Source: G965197405 sp965197405
Lineage (GTDB): Bacteria > Chloroflexota > Dehalococcoidia > Lucifugimonadales > JAGWBF01
Reading direction: 5' to 3'
DNA: 64,000 nt
NCBI GenBank assembly: GCA_965197405.1
Contig: OZ240206.1
Coordinates: 3,313,401-3,377,400 of the forward strand
Shown here: positions 52,299 through 62,321 of the stretch, piece by piece
Numbering within the stretch: the first letter of the stretch is position 1
How the letters are laid out: each line of letters starts with the position of its first letter
The notes under the pieces: generated by a model
The model's input: the letters and a program-made list of their open reading frames with translations, nothing else
What the model was told of the DNA's origin: nothing
Database searches by the model: none
Program-made: the position numbers and the translations under genes

Positions 52299-52829
52299 GT
52301 TCGGGATTAGCGGAGCCTACGACCTCCTCCGCTGTCCGCACGTAGAGTGGCGGCCTGTGATTCCGCCTATCGTGTGATTCTTCTTACGCAGTTACCCATG
52401 AAAACACTAGAGACCCTGCATCGATTTGGTAAGTGCCTAATCACACTTTTTCGGCAGCAATTTTGTTTGCTCTGAGGGAGAGTGTTTCTACAACTTTTTG
52501 CTCTTGCTGGCATAGACGAAAGTGGCTAGATTAGTAGTCATAACCACACCGCCGTCACACTCGATGTTCGCACGCGCATACCGGAGAGGAGATGTCTCAG
52601 GCACATTGCCGAAGCCGGGCCTTCAGTCTTGCGAAGCTGGCGTACCGGCCTGCGGGTTGGCCGGAGGGCTACGCCATGTATGCGCCGCTATTCCTGGTGC
52701 AAAGGCCGCGGGTAGGCAGGCGCGAGGTTGTTGCGACAGGTCCGCCGGCGGACAGTTCTCATCTATTGGGGCTCCGGCGTCGCCTCACACCAGGGTTAGA
52801 TTGGGTGTTGGAATAGGGGTCTGTACTTT
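52299..52829. other. Non-coding region upstream of the two-component system
   Basis: AT-rich segments around 52370-52520 probably contain promoters for both directions. Two rightward open frames (52522-52833 and 52592-52816) have no recognisable features and no good SD, so I do not call them. Confidence 0.4.
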
Positions 52830-54047
52830 ATGAAGGCATCGTTCGGCGCAATACAGACGCGGCTTCTTCAGATGCTCTGGCTCGACCCGGACGAGGCATC
52901 GTACGCCGCCAAGGTCACGGTGTGGCTACGCTGGCTCTTCTGGGTCGGCGCCGTGATCGAGCTCGCCTATCGACCGGCGTTCACGGAGGCCAAGTACATC
53001 CCGTTCATGCTCATGCACGTGCCGCTGGTCGCGCTCAACGGCTACGTGCACTACCGTCTGCTCTCCCGGCGCAGGGTGACGTGGCGTCACCTGCTACTCC
53101 TCAGCGCCATGGACATAGCGCTGATCACGGCCAGCGTCGTCGTCGACGGGGGTTTCGACAACTTCCTGTACATTCCCTACTATCCCGCCCTTGCCGCTTT
53201 CGCCGCCGTCTTCACCTCGGCTCTGCTGAATCTCGCCTGGACCACGTTCACCGCCTCCATATATGTCGGCGTGAGCCTGACCGTCGGCTCGGGCATGGCC
53301 TTCGATGGGATCAACGAGAAGATGCTGTTCTCCAGGGTGCTCGCGATGTTCGGGGTGGTCCTGGTTGTCAACTTCATCACCCGGTTTCAACGGCGCAGGG
53401 CGAGAGCGGCGATGGAAAGGGAAGGGGAGCTTCAACGGGAACGGATCGAGCTCTCCCAGGCCATTCACGATACGGCCGCGCAGACCGCCTTCATGATCGG
53501 CTTGGGGATAGACGCGGCCAGACAGGTTGCCGGAGACTCGAACGAGGAGCTCACCGCCAGGCTCGATGCGACATCACGGCTGTCGAAGACCGCCGTCTGG
53601 CAGCTGAGACACCCGATAGACATGGGCCGCATCTTCGAAGGCGGTGAACTGGGCTGGACCCTGGACTCGCACGTCAAGACGTTCAGCACCATCACGTCGG
53701 TGTCGGCGGAGTTGACGCAGACCGGGGTGGAGCCGCCGCTTTCGGTAGAGGTCAGGAGTCTCCTGTTCTCCATAGCCCACAACGCACTCGCCAACGCCTT
53801 TCGCCATGCCGGGGCGAGCCGGGCGCTGGTTGAGCTCGACTTCGGACGGGACGAGCTCAGGCTGTCGGTGTCGGACGACGGGGTGGGCCTTCCCGACGAC
53901 TACGAGGACCGCGGCCACGGCTTCGCAAACATGCGGGCGTACGCCGGGCGTCTGGGCGGACGCCTTATCGTCGATCCCACGGGACCGGCCGGGGGCGCGA
54001 GCGTGACCTGCGTGATGCCGTTGTCTCGTGGCGGAAAGGAGGGATAG
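52830..54047 (+). CDS. NarL/DegS-type sensor histidine kinase
   Basis: The 405-residue protein has five or six membrane helices in residues 30-190, with little extracytoplasmic sequence between them, so it may sense within the membrane. The HisKA_3 dimerisation region contains the phospho-acceptor His in LSQAIHDTAAQ. The ATPase has the N-box AHNALANAFRHAG and the G-box SDDGVGLPDD, then HGFANMRAYAGRLGG. It autophosphorylates and passes phosphate to the response regulator encoded immediately downstream. Confidence 0.88.
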   Translation: MKASFGAIQTRLLQMLWLDPDEASYAAKVTVWLRWLFWVGAVIELAYRPAFTEAKYIPFMLMHVPLVALNGYVHYRLLSRRRVTWRHLLLLSAMDIALITASVVVDGGFDNFLYIPYYPALAAFAAVFTSALLNLAWTTFTASIYVGVSLTVGSGMAFDGINEKMLFSRVLAMFGVVLVVNFITRFQRRRARAAMEREGELQRERIELSQAIHDTAAQTAFMIGLGIDAARQVAGDSNEELTARLDATSRLSKTAVWQLRHPIDMGRIFEGGELGWTLDSHVKTFSTITSVSAELTQTGVEPPLSVEVRSLLFSIAHNALANAFRHAGASRALVELDFGRDELRLSVSDDGVGLPDDYEDRGHGFANMRAYAGRLGGRLIVDPTGPAGGASVTCVMPLSRGGKEG

Positions 54048-54048
54048 G

Positions 54049-54699
54049 TTGTCAACGGAGTCTCGTCGCATAAGGGTGCTGCTCGCCGACGACCATGCGG
54101 TCACGCGGGAAGGTCTTCAGGTGATTCTGGAGCGGTCCGAGGAGTTCGAGGTGGTGGGGCAGGCCAGGGACGGAGTGGAGGCGGTGAAGGCGGCCTCCGA
54201 GTTGTCGCCCGACTTGATTGTCATGGATGTCATGATGCCCAAGATGGACGGCGTCGAGGCGTGCCGGGAGATCATGGAATCTCTGCCCAAGACACGGGTG
54301 CTCATGCTGACCGCCTCGACGGAGGCGGAAGCCGTGATAGAGGCGGTGGCCGCCGGTGCGGCCGGCTATCTTCAGAAGGTGGCCGGGATGGACCAGGTCC
54401 TGGGCATGATGAGGAGCGCGGCTGCGGGCGAGGGGCGTCTGCCGACCGAGGTGGTGAGGAGGGTGTTCGACAGGATTCGGAGCGGGGCGAGATCGAAGGA
54501 CGTCAACCTGACCCAGAGGGAGAAGGAGATACTTGTGTCGTTCTGCCGGGGCATGTCATACGTTGCGATTGCGGCGGCAAGGGAAGTCAAGGTGGTCACC
54601 GTCCGAAACGCCATCTACACCATCCAGGTCAAGCTGGGCGTTTCCTCAAAGCAGGAGATCGTGGTGTGGGCTGCGCAGAACGGGCTGTTGGATGACTAA
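54049..54699 (+). CDS. NarL/LuxR-family response regulator
   Basis: The 216-residue protein has an N-terminal receiver (acidic pocket LLADDHAVTREG, phospho-acceptor Asp in LIVMDVMMPKMDG, Thr in LMLTAS, Lys in LQKVAG). The C-terminal LuxR-type HTH is LTQREKEILVSFCRGMSYVAI with KVVTVRNAIYTIQVKLGVSS. I chose TTG 54049 because AAAGGAGG lies six bases upstream; the frame is open from a GTG at 54028. It starts one base after the kinase stop, so the two are co-translated. Confidence 0.88.
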   Translation: MSTESRRIRVLLADDHAVTREGLQVILERSEEFEVVGQARDGVEAVKAASELSPDLIVMDVMMPKMDGVEACREIMESLPKTRVLMLTASTEAEAVIEAVAAGAAGYLQKVAGMDQVLGMMRSAAAGEGRLPTEVVRRVFDRIRSGARSKDVNLTQREKEILVSFCRGMSYVAIAAAREVKVVTVRNAIYTIQVKLGVSSKQEIVVWAAQNGLLDD

Positions 54700-54988
54700 C
54701 CGGGCGGACTGGCTGAGCGACAGGCCCATTGGCGAGTGGCACGGCGTCACCACGGATAGCAACGGCTGAGTTATTCGTCTGGCTCTCGTCTCCAAACAGT
54801 TAACGGGCGAGATTCCGCCAGAGCTGGGCAGCCTCTCCGACCTTAAATGGCTGCTCCTCAGCGCCAACGAGTTGAGCGGGAAGATACCGCCGGAGCGGGG
54901 CCACCTTTCCAATCTGACGTTGCTGTGGCTCCACGACAACCAGTTCGCGATTCGTCACCCCTGGACACATAGCGAGCGTACCCGCTAG
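54692..54988 (+). pseudogene. Decayed leucine-rich repeat gene
   Basis: The ATG overlaps the response-regulator stop. The frame reads NRADWLSDRPIGEWHGV and TTDSNG, then a TGA (54767-54769) where the family has Arg, and continues with LTGEIPPELGSLSDLKWLLL and LSGKIPPERGHLSNLT before ending at 54988. This is the N-terminal cap and first repeats of a plant-like LRR protein, reduced to about 100 codons. Confidence 0.75.
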
Positions 54989-55028
54989 CGGGTGTCGATC
55001 AATACGACCTCACGGCCTACTGCACCTG

Positions 55029-56666
55029 CTATTCACTATCTTTCAGGATCTTTGACAGGCCATCCATTGTAATCGTTCCCCGGCCACCGGTTGCTTCGTA
55101 GAAGTTGAATCGATAGGTTTCGTCGTCACCGGGGTGGCTGAACCAAGAAACGTCTTCACTCAGCGTTTGTAGGGCCTCTTGGGTCGCAGGGTGGTTCTCA
55201 TCAACCAAGAGTATGACGGCCCCACGAAACTCCTTCTGTGATTGCGAAACGTCGGGAACGCGCTCTCCATGCTCGGCGATGATCTCCTCGATGGTGTAGG
55301 TTCTGATTTGACTTGCGGTGAACATCCAAGACCCGTCAGGGGCGCTGACGTGCTCGCCTTCCTCATCGAGCAGCCACTCTCCATCTTCGGCAACCCAGAG
55401 GTCGGGGACTTGGTCCGGAGGTAAGAAACCCGCCAGGTAAAGCTCGATAGGACCGTAGGGAACGACGTTGTCAGCTGCGCCTGCAACGGTGAATCCCCCA
55501 GCGGAGTACCGGCCGCCACCATGGCCCACGAGGTCGGCAATGTCAAATCCTCCTAGGTTGCCGTCGGCGCTACTGAAGCCCCAATGGCTGCCCCAGGCTG
55601 ACGGAACGACAAAGTTTGCCCACTGATGCATAAGCTCGTGTAAGGTCGGCCCTTCGGCAAAGATGCTCAGATCATGGTCGTGATAGATCGAATAGCTCCC
55701 GAAGAATACTGCTCCCTGGAGTCTGCCTGCCGATCCCCAGTCTTCGTTGTTGGCAAAAGTCTCCATGCCTATGCCTCTCACATCGTTCTGCACACCGACG
55801 TGGAACGCTCCCACGTAAGCGCCGGGTTCATGCTGGTCCGGGCCCACATTCGAAACGAACATAAGGAAGTCGAACTCATCGTCAAAGCGCTCGTAGAAGT
55901 GCACCGCATAGTCCTCTAGCGGTGGCACGCCGCCTGCGAGATTCTCCGTAACCGGCATGATGTACACGTTATCGTTGAATATTTGTGGCTTCGTAAAGTC
56001 CGTGACGGGTGTGGGTGTCGGCGTCGGCGTGGCGGTAGGCATCGGAGTCTGAGTGGGTGTCGCTGAAGGAACGGGTGAGGGCGTGGGGGTTGCCGTTTGG
56101 GTCGGCGTCGGCGTGGCGGTAGGCATCGGAGTCTGAGTGGGTGTCGCTGAAGGAACGGGTGAGGGCGTGGGGGTTGCCGTTTGGGTCGGCGTCGGCGTGG
56201 CGGTAGGCATCGGAGTCTGAGTGGGTGTCGCTGAAGGAACGGGTGAGGGCGTGGGGGTTGCCGTTTGGGTCGGCGTCGGCGTGGCGGTAGGCATCGGAGT
56301 CTGAGTGGGTGTCGCTGAAGGAACGGGTGGGGGCGTGGGGGTTGCCGTTTGGGTCGGTGTCGGCGTGGCGGTAGGCGTCGGAGTCTGAGTGGGTGTTGCT
56401 GAAGGAACGGGTGAGGGCGTGGGGGTTGCCGTTTGGGTCGGCGTCGGCGTGGCGATAGGAGTCGGAGTCTGAGTGAGTGTCGCTGAAGGAACCGGTGAGG
56501 ACGTAGTGGTGGGAACCGGAGTTTGAGTGGGTGTCATGGTGGGAATAGGGGTTGCCGTTGGCCCTGACCTGGGCGCGGGACTGTCGCTGCAGGCGCTCAG
56601 GACGACCGAGACGGTCATAACTGTCACGAATGCGAGCCGGCGCATCCTCTCTGCGTATCCGCTCAT
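55029..56666 (-). CDS. Lipoprotein with Pro/Thr-rich stalk and HExxH metallopeptidase-like domain
   Basis: The 545-residue protein has a lipoprotein signal (LAFVTVMTVSVVLSAC), a stalk of about 200 residues of 28-residue Pro/Thr repeats, and a C-terminal globular domain. The domain contains TLHELMHQWANF, an HExxH zinc motif, followed by SHWGFSSADGNLGGFD and VGHGGGRYSAGGF, which may hold further ligands. It is likely an envelope-anchored zincin displayed on a stalk; the substrate is unknown. An alternative start seven codons later has a poorly spaced SD. Confidence 0.75.
   Translation of the reverse strand: MSGYAERMRRLAFVTVMTVSVVLSACSDSPAPRSGPTATPIPTMTPTQTPVPTTTSSPVPSATLTQTPTPIATPTPTQTATPTPSPVPSATPTQTPTPTATPTPTQTATPTPPPVPSATPTQTPMPTATPTPTQTATPTPSPVPSATPTQTPMPTATPTPTQTATPTPSPVPSATPTQTPMPTATPTPTQTATPTPSPVPSATPTQTPMPTATPTPTPTPVTDFTKPQIFNDNVYIMPVTENLAGGVPPLEDYAVHFYERFDDEFDFLMFVSNVGPDQHEPGAYVGAFHVGVQNDVRGIGMETFANNEDWGSAGRLQGAVFFGSYSIYHDHDLSIFAEGPTLHELMHQWANFVVPSAWGSHWGFSSADGNLGGFDIADLVGHGGGRYSAGGFTVAGAADNVVPYGPIELYLAGFLPPDQVPDLWVAEDGEWLLDEEGEHVSAPDGSWMFTASQIRTYTIEEIIAEHGERVPDVSQSQKEFRGAVILLVDENHPATQEALQTLSEDVSWFSHPGDDETYRFNFYEATGGRGTITMDGLSKILKDSE
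55995..56520 (-). repeat. 84-bp tandem repeats encoding the Pro/Thr stalk
   Basis: Five to six units of 84 bp (28 codons, TPTQTPMPTATPTPTQTA core) follow one another with only a few substitutions. The frame is kept, so changes in copy number would alter stalk length without breaking the protein. Confidence 0.85.
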
Positions 56667-56851
56667 TTCGGTTGTTTACCCCTCTTTCGTGTTGGGCTTG
56701 CCGGAGGCGGAACCCCGGCTACGGCGTGTTTGAGCATCTCTCGGGTTTTTCTACCCCCTCTAGCGTTCAATTGTCGCTGACGGCCTAGTAGACCGAACTC
56801 TTTGAAATGACGGGTAGTAATAGGGGGTTGGATTCGCGTTATACAACGACA

Positions 56852-56872
56852 GGGCGGGTTTCAAACCCGCCC
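56852..56872. terminator. GGGCGGGTTT hairpin
   Basis: GGGCGGGTTT (56852-56861) and AAACCCGCCC (56863-56872) form a perfect 10-bp stem with a one-base centre, so the real loop opens a few bases. It lies downstream of the leftward Fn3-like lipoprotein gene and could terminate it. The sequence resembles a common dispersed palindrome. Confidence 0.55.
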
Positions 56873-56904
56873 CTACCAAGTCATAGTCTCGTTACCCTTC
56901 AATA

Positions 56905-58826
56905 CTATGATGTTGAACCACTAGTGTCTACAAACGTGGCGGGAATCTCGCTGTCAATGTCCGTGCATCCGTTTCTGTTGCAAGCTACGACCCAGTAGTG
57001 GTTGTAGTCATCATCAGGGCTGGTGTGGGTGTAGGTTGTGCCTACAACATTGGTGGCCAGTTCCTCACAGACAACCAGTGTGTCGCCAATGGACTTGCAT
57101 ATGGAGACAGCGGAATCGGTATAGTAGATCTTGTAGTAATCAGCATCGGGTACCCCGCTCCAACTGACGACTATAGCTGTCCCGTCGCGGCGGTACTGGA
57201 CGTTGGCGGGTGGCGCTGAGGGCCTGGTGTCGACAAACGTCGCGGGATTCTCGCTGTCAATGTCCGTGCATCCGTTCCTATTGCAAGCCACGACCCAATG
57301 TTTTCGTCGGCATCGGGGCTGGTGTGGGTGTAGGCAGTCCCTACAACGTTGGCGGCCAGCTCCTCACAGCCAACCGTTATGCCGCTTGAGTTGAGCCTGC
57401 ATGAGGAGCCACGGAATTCATCGTAGTAGATCTTGTAGTAGTCCGCATCGGGCGCCGCGCTCCAACTGACGACTATAACGGACCCGTCGCGGCGGTACTC
57501 GAAATTTCCCGGAGCTGACGGCCTGGTGTCAACAAAGGCGGCGGGGTCTCCGGTGTCAATGTCCGTGCACCCGCCACTGTTGCAGGCCACGACCCAGTAG
57601 TAATTCTCGTCATCACCAGGGCTGGTGTGGGTGTAGGTAGTCTCTATGAGGTCGGTGGCCAGCTCCTCGCAGGAACGGCGGTTGCTCAAGGCGCTCAAGG
57701 CGCTGAAGATGCCCAAGGTGTCCAAGGTGATCGAGGGGAGACTGCATGAAGAGCGATCGCCGTAGTAGACGTTGTAGTAGTCCGCGTCCGGTACTGCGTT
57801 CCAACTGACGACTATGGCGGAGCCGTCGCGGCGGTACTCGACATTGCCGGGCAATGCTGACGGCCCGGCGTAGGCAGGCGCGACGGGGTTTTCGCTGTCA
57901 ATTTCCGTGCATTCGATTCTGTTGCAGGCCACGACCCAGTAGTAGTTGTCGTAAACCCCGGGGCTGGCGTGGCGGTAGCTAGTCTCAACAACCTGGGTGG
58001 CCAGCAACTCACAATTGATGGGCATGCTGATATGGGGTGTGCATGAGGGGCTGGAGAAATCGCTGTAGTAGATCTTGTAGTAGTACGCGTCGGGTACCTC
58101 GTTCCAACTGATGACTATGGCGGTCTCGTCGCGGTGCAACTCGATGCCGCTTGGAGATGTGGGCCGCATGAGTGGCGGCGGAGTAAGCGGCGTGGCAGCC
58201 TTCACTCCCTCCGGGAGCACCCTATGGTCCAAGCTAATAGACTTGCCTGTGGATTGAGAGTAGCTATTGTCAAACACCAGAGTGTAGGTGCCGGGAGTTT
58301 CGGCTGTTATCGAGTTTCTGGATGAGGCGGTCTTTGCAGACCACAGCACATCCCCTGACGGGCCGGTGACTTTTAGCCTGATGTCCGGAGGACCAGTAAA
58401 GCCCTGCGCAGTATCCACTAGAGCCCCTATAGCACCGCCAAAACTGTCACCTCCAACAGTGAAGGTATACTCCAGGGTTTCTTCCCTGTTCATGCGGATG
58501 TCTATTGGGTGGGCATTTCCAGGCGAAACCCAGAATTGCGATCTCTTCCAAGGGACTTCGATGGTTGGGATGGCCGCCGGTGTGACTCCGGGAGTTGGCG
58601 TCTGCCCCCTCGAAACCTCCACCGTGGGTTCTGCGCTATCGACGCAGGCAGTAAGTGTAGAGGCAGCAATGAACAGAACCCCGGTCAGGACGACGAGCCA
58701 CGCGAAGCGCTTGATATTCGCCAACGGCGAACACGCGCGCATGGGTGGCTGAGAGGCCTCAACAGGACTGTGCAAGCGCAGCTTCACCATAGACTGGGTG
58801 ATTGCCCATGGGCTTATCAGACCCAT
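56905..58826 (-). pseudogene. Fn3-like repeat lipoprotein with a frameshift
   Basis: The frame from 58826 encodes a lipoprotein signal (LVVLTGVLFIAASTLTAC), a pre-peptidase-like beta domain (EETLEYTFTVGGDSFGG), and Fn3-like repeats of about 95 residues (VVSWNAVPDADYYNVYY, then NYYWVVACN). In the third repeat, after SPDADEN (near 57305), the expected YYWVVACNRNGCTDIDS continues in another frame to 56905, giving a fourth repeat and a stop. A loss of about four bases explains it. Either the C-terminal part is lost or the sequence has an error. Confidence 0.75.
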
Positions 58827-58969
58827 TGCACCCTTTGGCGCTTCTGCCTTTCCAGTTTGAGCCTAAGCGTGTTGGCCTCCGGTCTTCTCTTCGCTGTCAG
58901 CATGATCTCGTCCCTTTTTGGGAAGTGAAGCCCGCCTACGCCTTGGCGGTTACACCGTCTCCGCTGAAG

Positions 58970-59203
58970 TTACGGTGCGCCGGGCGGCGAGGCTTGGCCG
59001 TCACTATCGGAAGCCCAGCACACGGCGGCGCCATCGGTCCCTACGCCGCAGGTGTGGTACTGCCCAGCCCTGACTAAGACGACGACCGGAGTTAAGCCGT
59101 CGTACCAAAGTGTTGTGGATTGGCAAGTGTCGTTTACGTCGATGCCCGCTTCGATATGATTCTTCTCCTCGTCAACTTCTGAGTAGTTCACAGCTGAGCA
59201 CAA
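58970..59203 (-). pseudogene. RCC1-repeat remnant
   Basis: The short frame contains VRAGQYHTCGVGTDGAAVCW and DSDGQASPPGAP, one blade of an RCC1-type propeller. Surrounding sequence lacks further blades and the ORF has no signal peptide or SD. It is a leftover of a larger secreted gene. Confidence 0.55.
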
Positions 59204-59221
59204 CGCCCCGTTCTGCTTGGA

Positions 59222-62200
59222 TTATCGTGAGGGCCTGGGATTCAAATTGCCATGATCGATGTCGAGTATCCCCAGGTTGAGGACGGGATATTCGGTCGCC
59301 GAGCCGAACTTCCAGGGGTCGTCACTTGATCCGTCTCCGTCCAGGTCCACATTCCAGTCGGCGTAAGGGCCCGCGTACCCGGTGGGCGACTGCAACTCGG
59401 CGGTGGTCTTGGCATCGCCCCCGGCGCTTTCTGTTTGGCCGGAGGTTTCCGTATCCCAGTAGCAGTTGGTTACGGCGCCATCATCGCCGTTCCTTTCAAT
59501 CAGCCCACCACCATCTTGAGGCACTTCGCCTGTGGAGAAGCAAACCGTTACGACGCCTCGGTTCAATCCAATTAGACCGCCGTGGCGGTCTGCTCTGCCG
59601 GATACAGCTCCCATAGCGTAGACGGCAGTGATAACACCGGTGTATTGGTTGTCCCCAACAAGGCCGCCAACGTCTGCAAAGCCGTTTCCGGAAACGTTGC
59701 CCGCAGCGTAACTGGCGGCAATGACCCCGGAGTTCACGCCGGCCAGACCACCGAAGTTGTCACCTTGCCCCGAAACCCCGCCGGTAGCATAGCTAGTGAT
59801 GATCTTGCCTTCGGTCTCGTTTACACCCACCAGCCCGCCAACGTTTGCAAAGCCGTTGGCCGACACACTGCCCGTGGCGTAACTGGCAGCGACGACGCCG
59901 GAGTTCACGCCGGCCAGCCCACCGAAGTTGTCACCTTGCCCCGTCACGCCGCCGGTAGCGTAGCTATTGGTGATATTCCCCTCGATCTCGTTTGTGCCCA
60001 CCAACCCGCCAACGTTTCCAAAGATTGCAAAGCCCTTGCCGTTCACACTGCCCGTGGCGTAACTGGCAGCGACGACGCCGGAGTTCACGCCGGCCAGACC
60101 ACCGAAGTTGTCGCCTACCCCCGACACGACACCAGTAGCGTAGCTATTGGTGATCTCGCCTCCAATTTCGTTGCCGCCCACTAGCCCGCCAACATCGGCA
60201 GTGCACTCGCCAGGACAGTCCTTGCCGGTCACGCTGCCCGCAGCGTAACTGTCGGAGATACTGCCGGAGTTTACACCGGCCAGACCGCCGAAGTGGTCCG
60301 TGAATCCGGACACGACACTGGTGGAGTGACTGTTGGCTATCGTTCCGCTGTTTTCCCCAACCAGACCACCACCACTGGCATAGCAGGTACGCCAGCGGGA
60401 GCCTAGTGCGCCGCTGCTGGTTCTGCGGGCGCTATCCACATCGACGGCAGAGCGGCTGTTCTCAATGCTACCGTGATTCAAGCCAACCAGTCCGCCGATC
60501 TGGTCAACACAACCAGCAATGAGACCATCAGCAAAGCTGTCCTCAATGACGCCGTGGCCAATTCCAGCCAGCGCGCCTGCAGCTCCCAATCCGGAAGCCT
60601 CTACGCTTGCGTCCTCCAATCCAACACCCGAGACTGTGCTTCCGGCACCGAGAACTCCAAACAGACCGACGTTGGGCGATCTGCGAAGGTACAGATTGGA
60701 GATTGTGTGGCCTCCACCTTCAAAAATCGTATCGAAGGGGTTGTTGGTTTCTCCGATCGGAATCCACCCGCCGCCGCCGTTCCAATAGACATCGCCCTCG
60801 TCCGCTTCACCGTTCCCGTTGGTGTCAAAGTCCAGATTGGCAGTCAACTCATACCCCGCACAACTTGCGACAGAGCACAACGTTCCGGTGTCGGCATCGG
60901 AGAAAGCCACCGCATAGTCGGCATTGTCAGAAATGCCGTCGCCGTCCGGGTCCCACCGAATCGCATCGAGCTGCATCAGGTTGTCTATTTCGATGAGACC
61001 GTCACCATCCCGGTCACGGGCTGACGATGGAGTTCCGGTCGAGGTTGGCGTGGCCGTTGGAGTTGCAGTTTGAGTCGCCTCAGGTTGCGGTGTGGGTGTG
61101 GGTGTGGGTGTGGGTGTGGGTGTGGGTGTGCCATCGGGCCCGGTCGGCCCGGTTGACTCGGTCACAACCTGACTGGCTGGATTATCGGAGTCGATCTCCG
61201 AGCATCCACCGCTGTTGCAGGCGACTACCCAGTAGTAGTTGTTGAAGCTGTCAGGAGAGGCGTGGACATAGGACGTTTCGCCTACGCTCGCCGCCAACTC
61301 CTCGCAGAAGCGGGGATTGCCGTTTCTATCCAGGCTACAGGCATCGTTGAAGAAGTAGTCGTGGTAGACGTTGTAGTAGTCGGCTCCGCCCACCGGGTCC
61401 CAGGTGATTCGTATCACCGAACCCTCCATGGCGTACCGTACGTTGGCGGGTGTGGCGGGGGCGGCCTCGATGGGCGTTTCCGTTGGCGTCGGGGTCTGAG
61501 TGGGCACAGACTCCGGTGTGGCCCTCGCCGTTGGCGTCGGGGTCTGAGTGGGCACAGACTCCGGTGTGGCCCTCGCCGTTGGCGTCGGGGTCTGAGTGGA
61601 CGCAGACTCCGGTGTGGCCCTCGCCGTTGGCGTCGGGGTCTGAGTGGACGCAGACTCCGGTGTGGCCCTCGCCGTTGGCGTCGGGGTCTGAGTGGGCGCA
61701 GACTCCGGTGTGGCCCTCGCCGTTGGCGTCGGGGTCTGAGTGGGCGCAGACTCGGGTGCGGCCGTCGCCGTTGACGTGTCACCTTGAGGATCGTCGCCGG
61801 AAGACTCCTCCTTCCCAATCACCTCTGGGCCAATACATCCAGATGCCACCAAGGCGGCGCGTACGTCGTCATCCCAACTCGCTGCCATCTCCTGGATTTG
61901 AGCGAAGTAGACGAGCCCATGGACCAGCAACGCCGTGTAATCGTAGGGCGCGTCGGCGTCGAATTCGGAGGCGGAGACAGATACGTTCCGAAAGAACAAC
62001 AACACCGCGTCATGCAGATCGGTGAGCGCCATGGGCTGGATGAGGGCTTCGGCTTCCTCCAGGCTCGGCCTTACGGTCTCTTGGAACTCTCCCCAGGTTG
62101 GCGGCTCGATGTCGTCCGGCAATGCTGCGCACCATTGGGCGTATTCGGCAACCGTCATCTCGGCAGAGTCTGATGCACCGGGGGCTACTTCCGTACTGTC

Positions 62201-62281
62201 GCTACAGGCGGCAAAGGTCAACAGGATGACCGATAGCGCCACCAAGGTTAAGAGATTAGGCAAGTCGGCCTTGCTTATCAA
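59222..62281 (-). CDS. Lipoprotein with Pro/Thr stalk, Fn3-like module and GLUG repeats
   Basis: The 1,019-residue protein starts at a TTG with GGAG six bases upstream. Order: lipoprotein signal (TLVALSVILLTFAAC), a helical domain of about 130 residues, six 16-residue PESAPTQTPTPTARAT repeats, one Fn3-like module (SVIRITWDPVGGADYYNVY), a pure TP tract, a DRDGDGLIEIDNL motif, and about 500 residues with many GLUG repeats (GGLAGVNSGVVAASYATGSV). GLUG proteins are surface adhesin or peptidase-associated beta-helices. It shares its Fn3-like module with the frameshifted lipoprotein nearby. Confidence 0.85.
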   Translation of the reverse strand: MISKADLPNLLTLVALSVILLTFAACSDSTEVAPGASDSAEMTVAEYAQWCAALPDDIEPPTWGEFQETVRPSLEEAEALIQPMALTDLHDAVLLFFRNVSVSASEFDADAPYDYTALLVHGLVYFAQIQEMAASWDDDVRAALVASGCIGPEVIGKEESSGDDPQGDTSTATAAPESAPTQTPTPTARATPESAPTQTPTPTARATPESASTQTPTPTARATPESASTQTPTPTARATPESVPTQTPTPTARATPESVPTQTPTPTETPIEAAPATPANVRYAMEGSVIRITWDPVGGADYYNVYHDYFFNDACSLDRNGNPRFCEELAASVGETSYVHASPDSFNNYYWVVACNSGGCSEIDSDNPASQVVTESTGPTGPDGTPTPTPTPTPTPTPQPEATQTATPTATPTSTGTPSSARDRDGDGLIEIDNLMQLDAIRWDPDGDGISDNADYAVAFSDADTGTLCSVASCAGYELTANLDFDTNGNGEADEGDVYWNGGGGWIPIGETNNPFDTIFEGGGHTISNLYLRRSPNVGLFGVLGAGSTVSGVGLEDASVEASGLGAAGALAGIGHGVIEDSFADGLIAGCVDQIGGLVGLNHGSIENSRSAVDVDSARRTSSGALGSRWRTCYASGGGLVGENSGTIANSHSTSVVSGFTDHFGGLAGVNSGSISDSYAAGSVTGKDCPGECTADVGGLVGGNEIGGEITNSYATGVVSGVGDNFGGLAGVNSGVVAASYATGSVNGKGFAIFGNVGGLVGTNEIEGNITNSYATGGVTGQGDNFGGLAGVNSGVVAASYATGSVSANGFANVGGLVGVNETEGKIITSYATGGVSGQGDNFGGLAGVNSGVIAASYAAGNVSGNGFADVGGLVGDNQYTGVITAVYAMGAVSGRADRHGGLIGLNRGVVTVCFSTGEVPQDGGGLIERNGDDGAVTNCYWDTETSGQTESAGGDAKTTAELQSPTGYAGPYADWNVDLDGDGSSDDPWKFGSATEYPVLNLGILDIDHGNLNPRPSR
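61480..61780 (-). repeat. 48-bp tandem repeats (16 codons) in the stalk
   Basis: Six units encode PESAPTQTPTPTARAT or Ser/Val variants. The DNA copies are nearly identical, indicating recent expansion and a likely variable copy number. Confidence 0.85.
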
Positions 62282-62321
62282 TGAATTCTCCTATTCCTGA
62301 ATTTAAACTCGCCAGCAGAGT

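Noticed and set aside
52522..52833. 103-codon rightward frame before the kinase gene
   Set aside because: Unusual composition, no SD, and it overlaps the kinase start; not convincing as a gene.
55995..56520. Possible CRISPR array
   Set aside because: The units are contiguous in-frame coding repeats without unique spacers; the same holds for 61480-61780 and 39443-39655. No cas genes are present.
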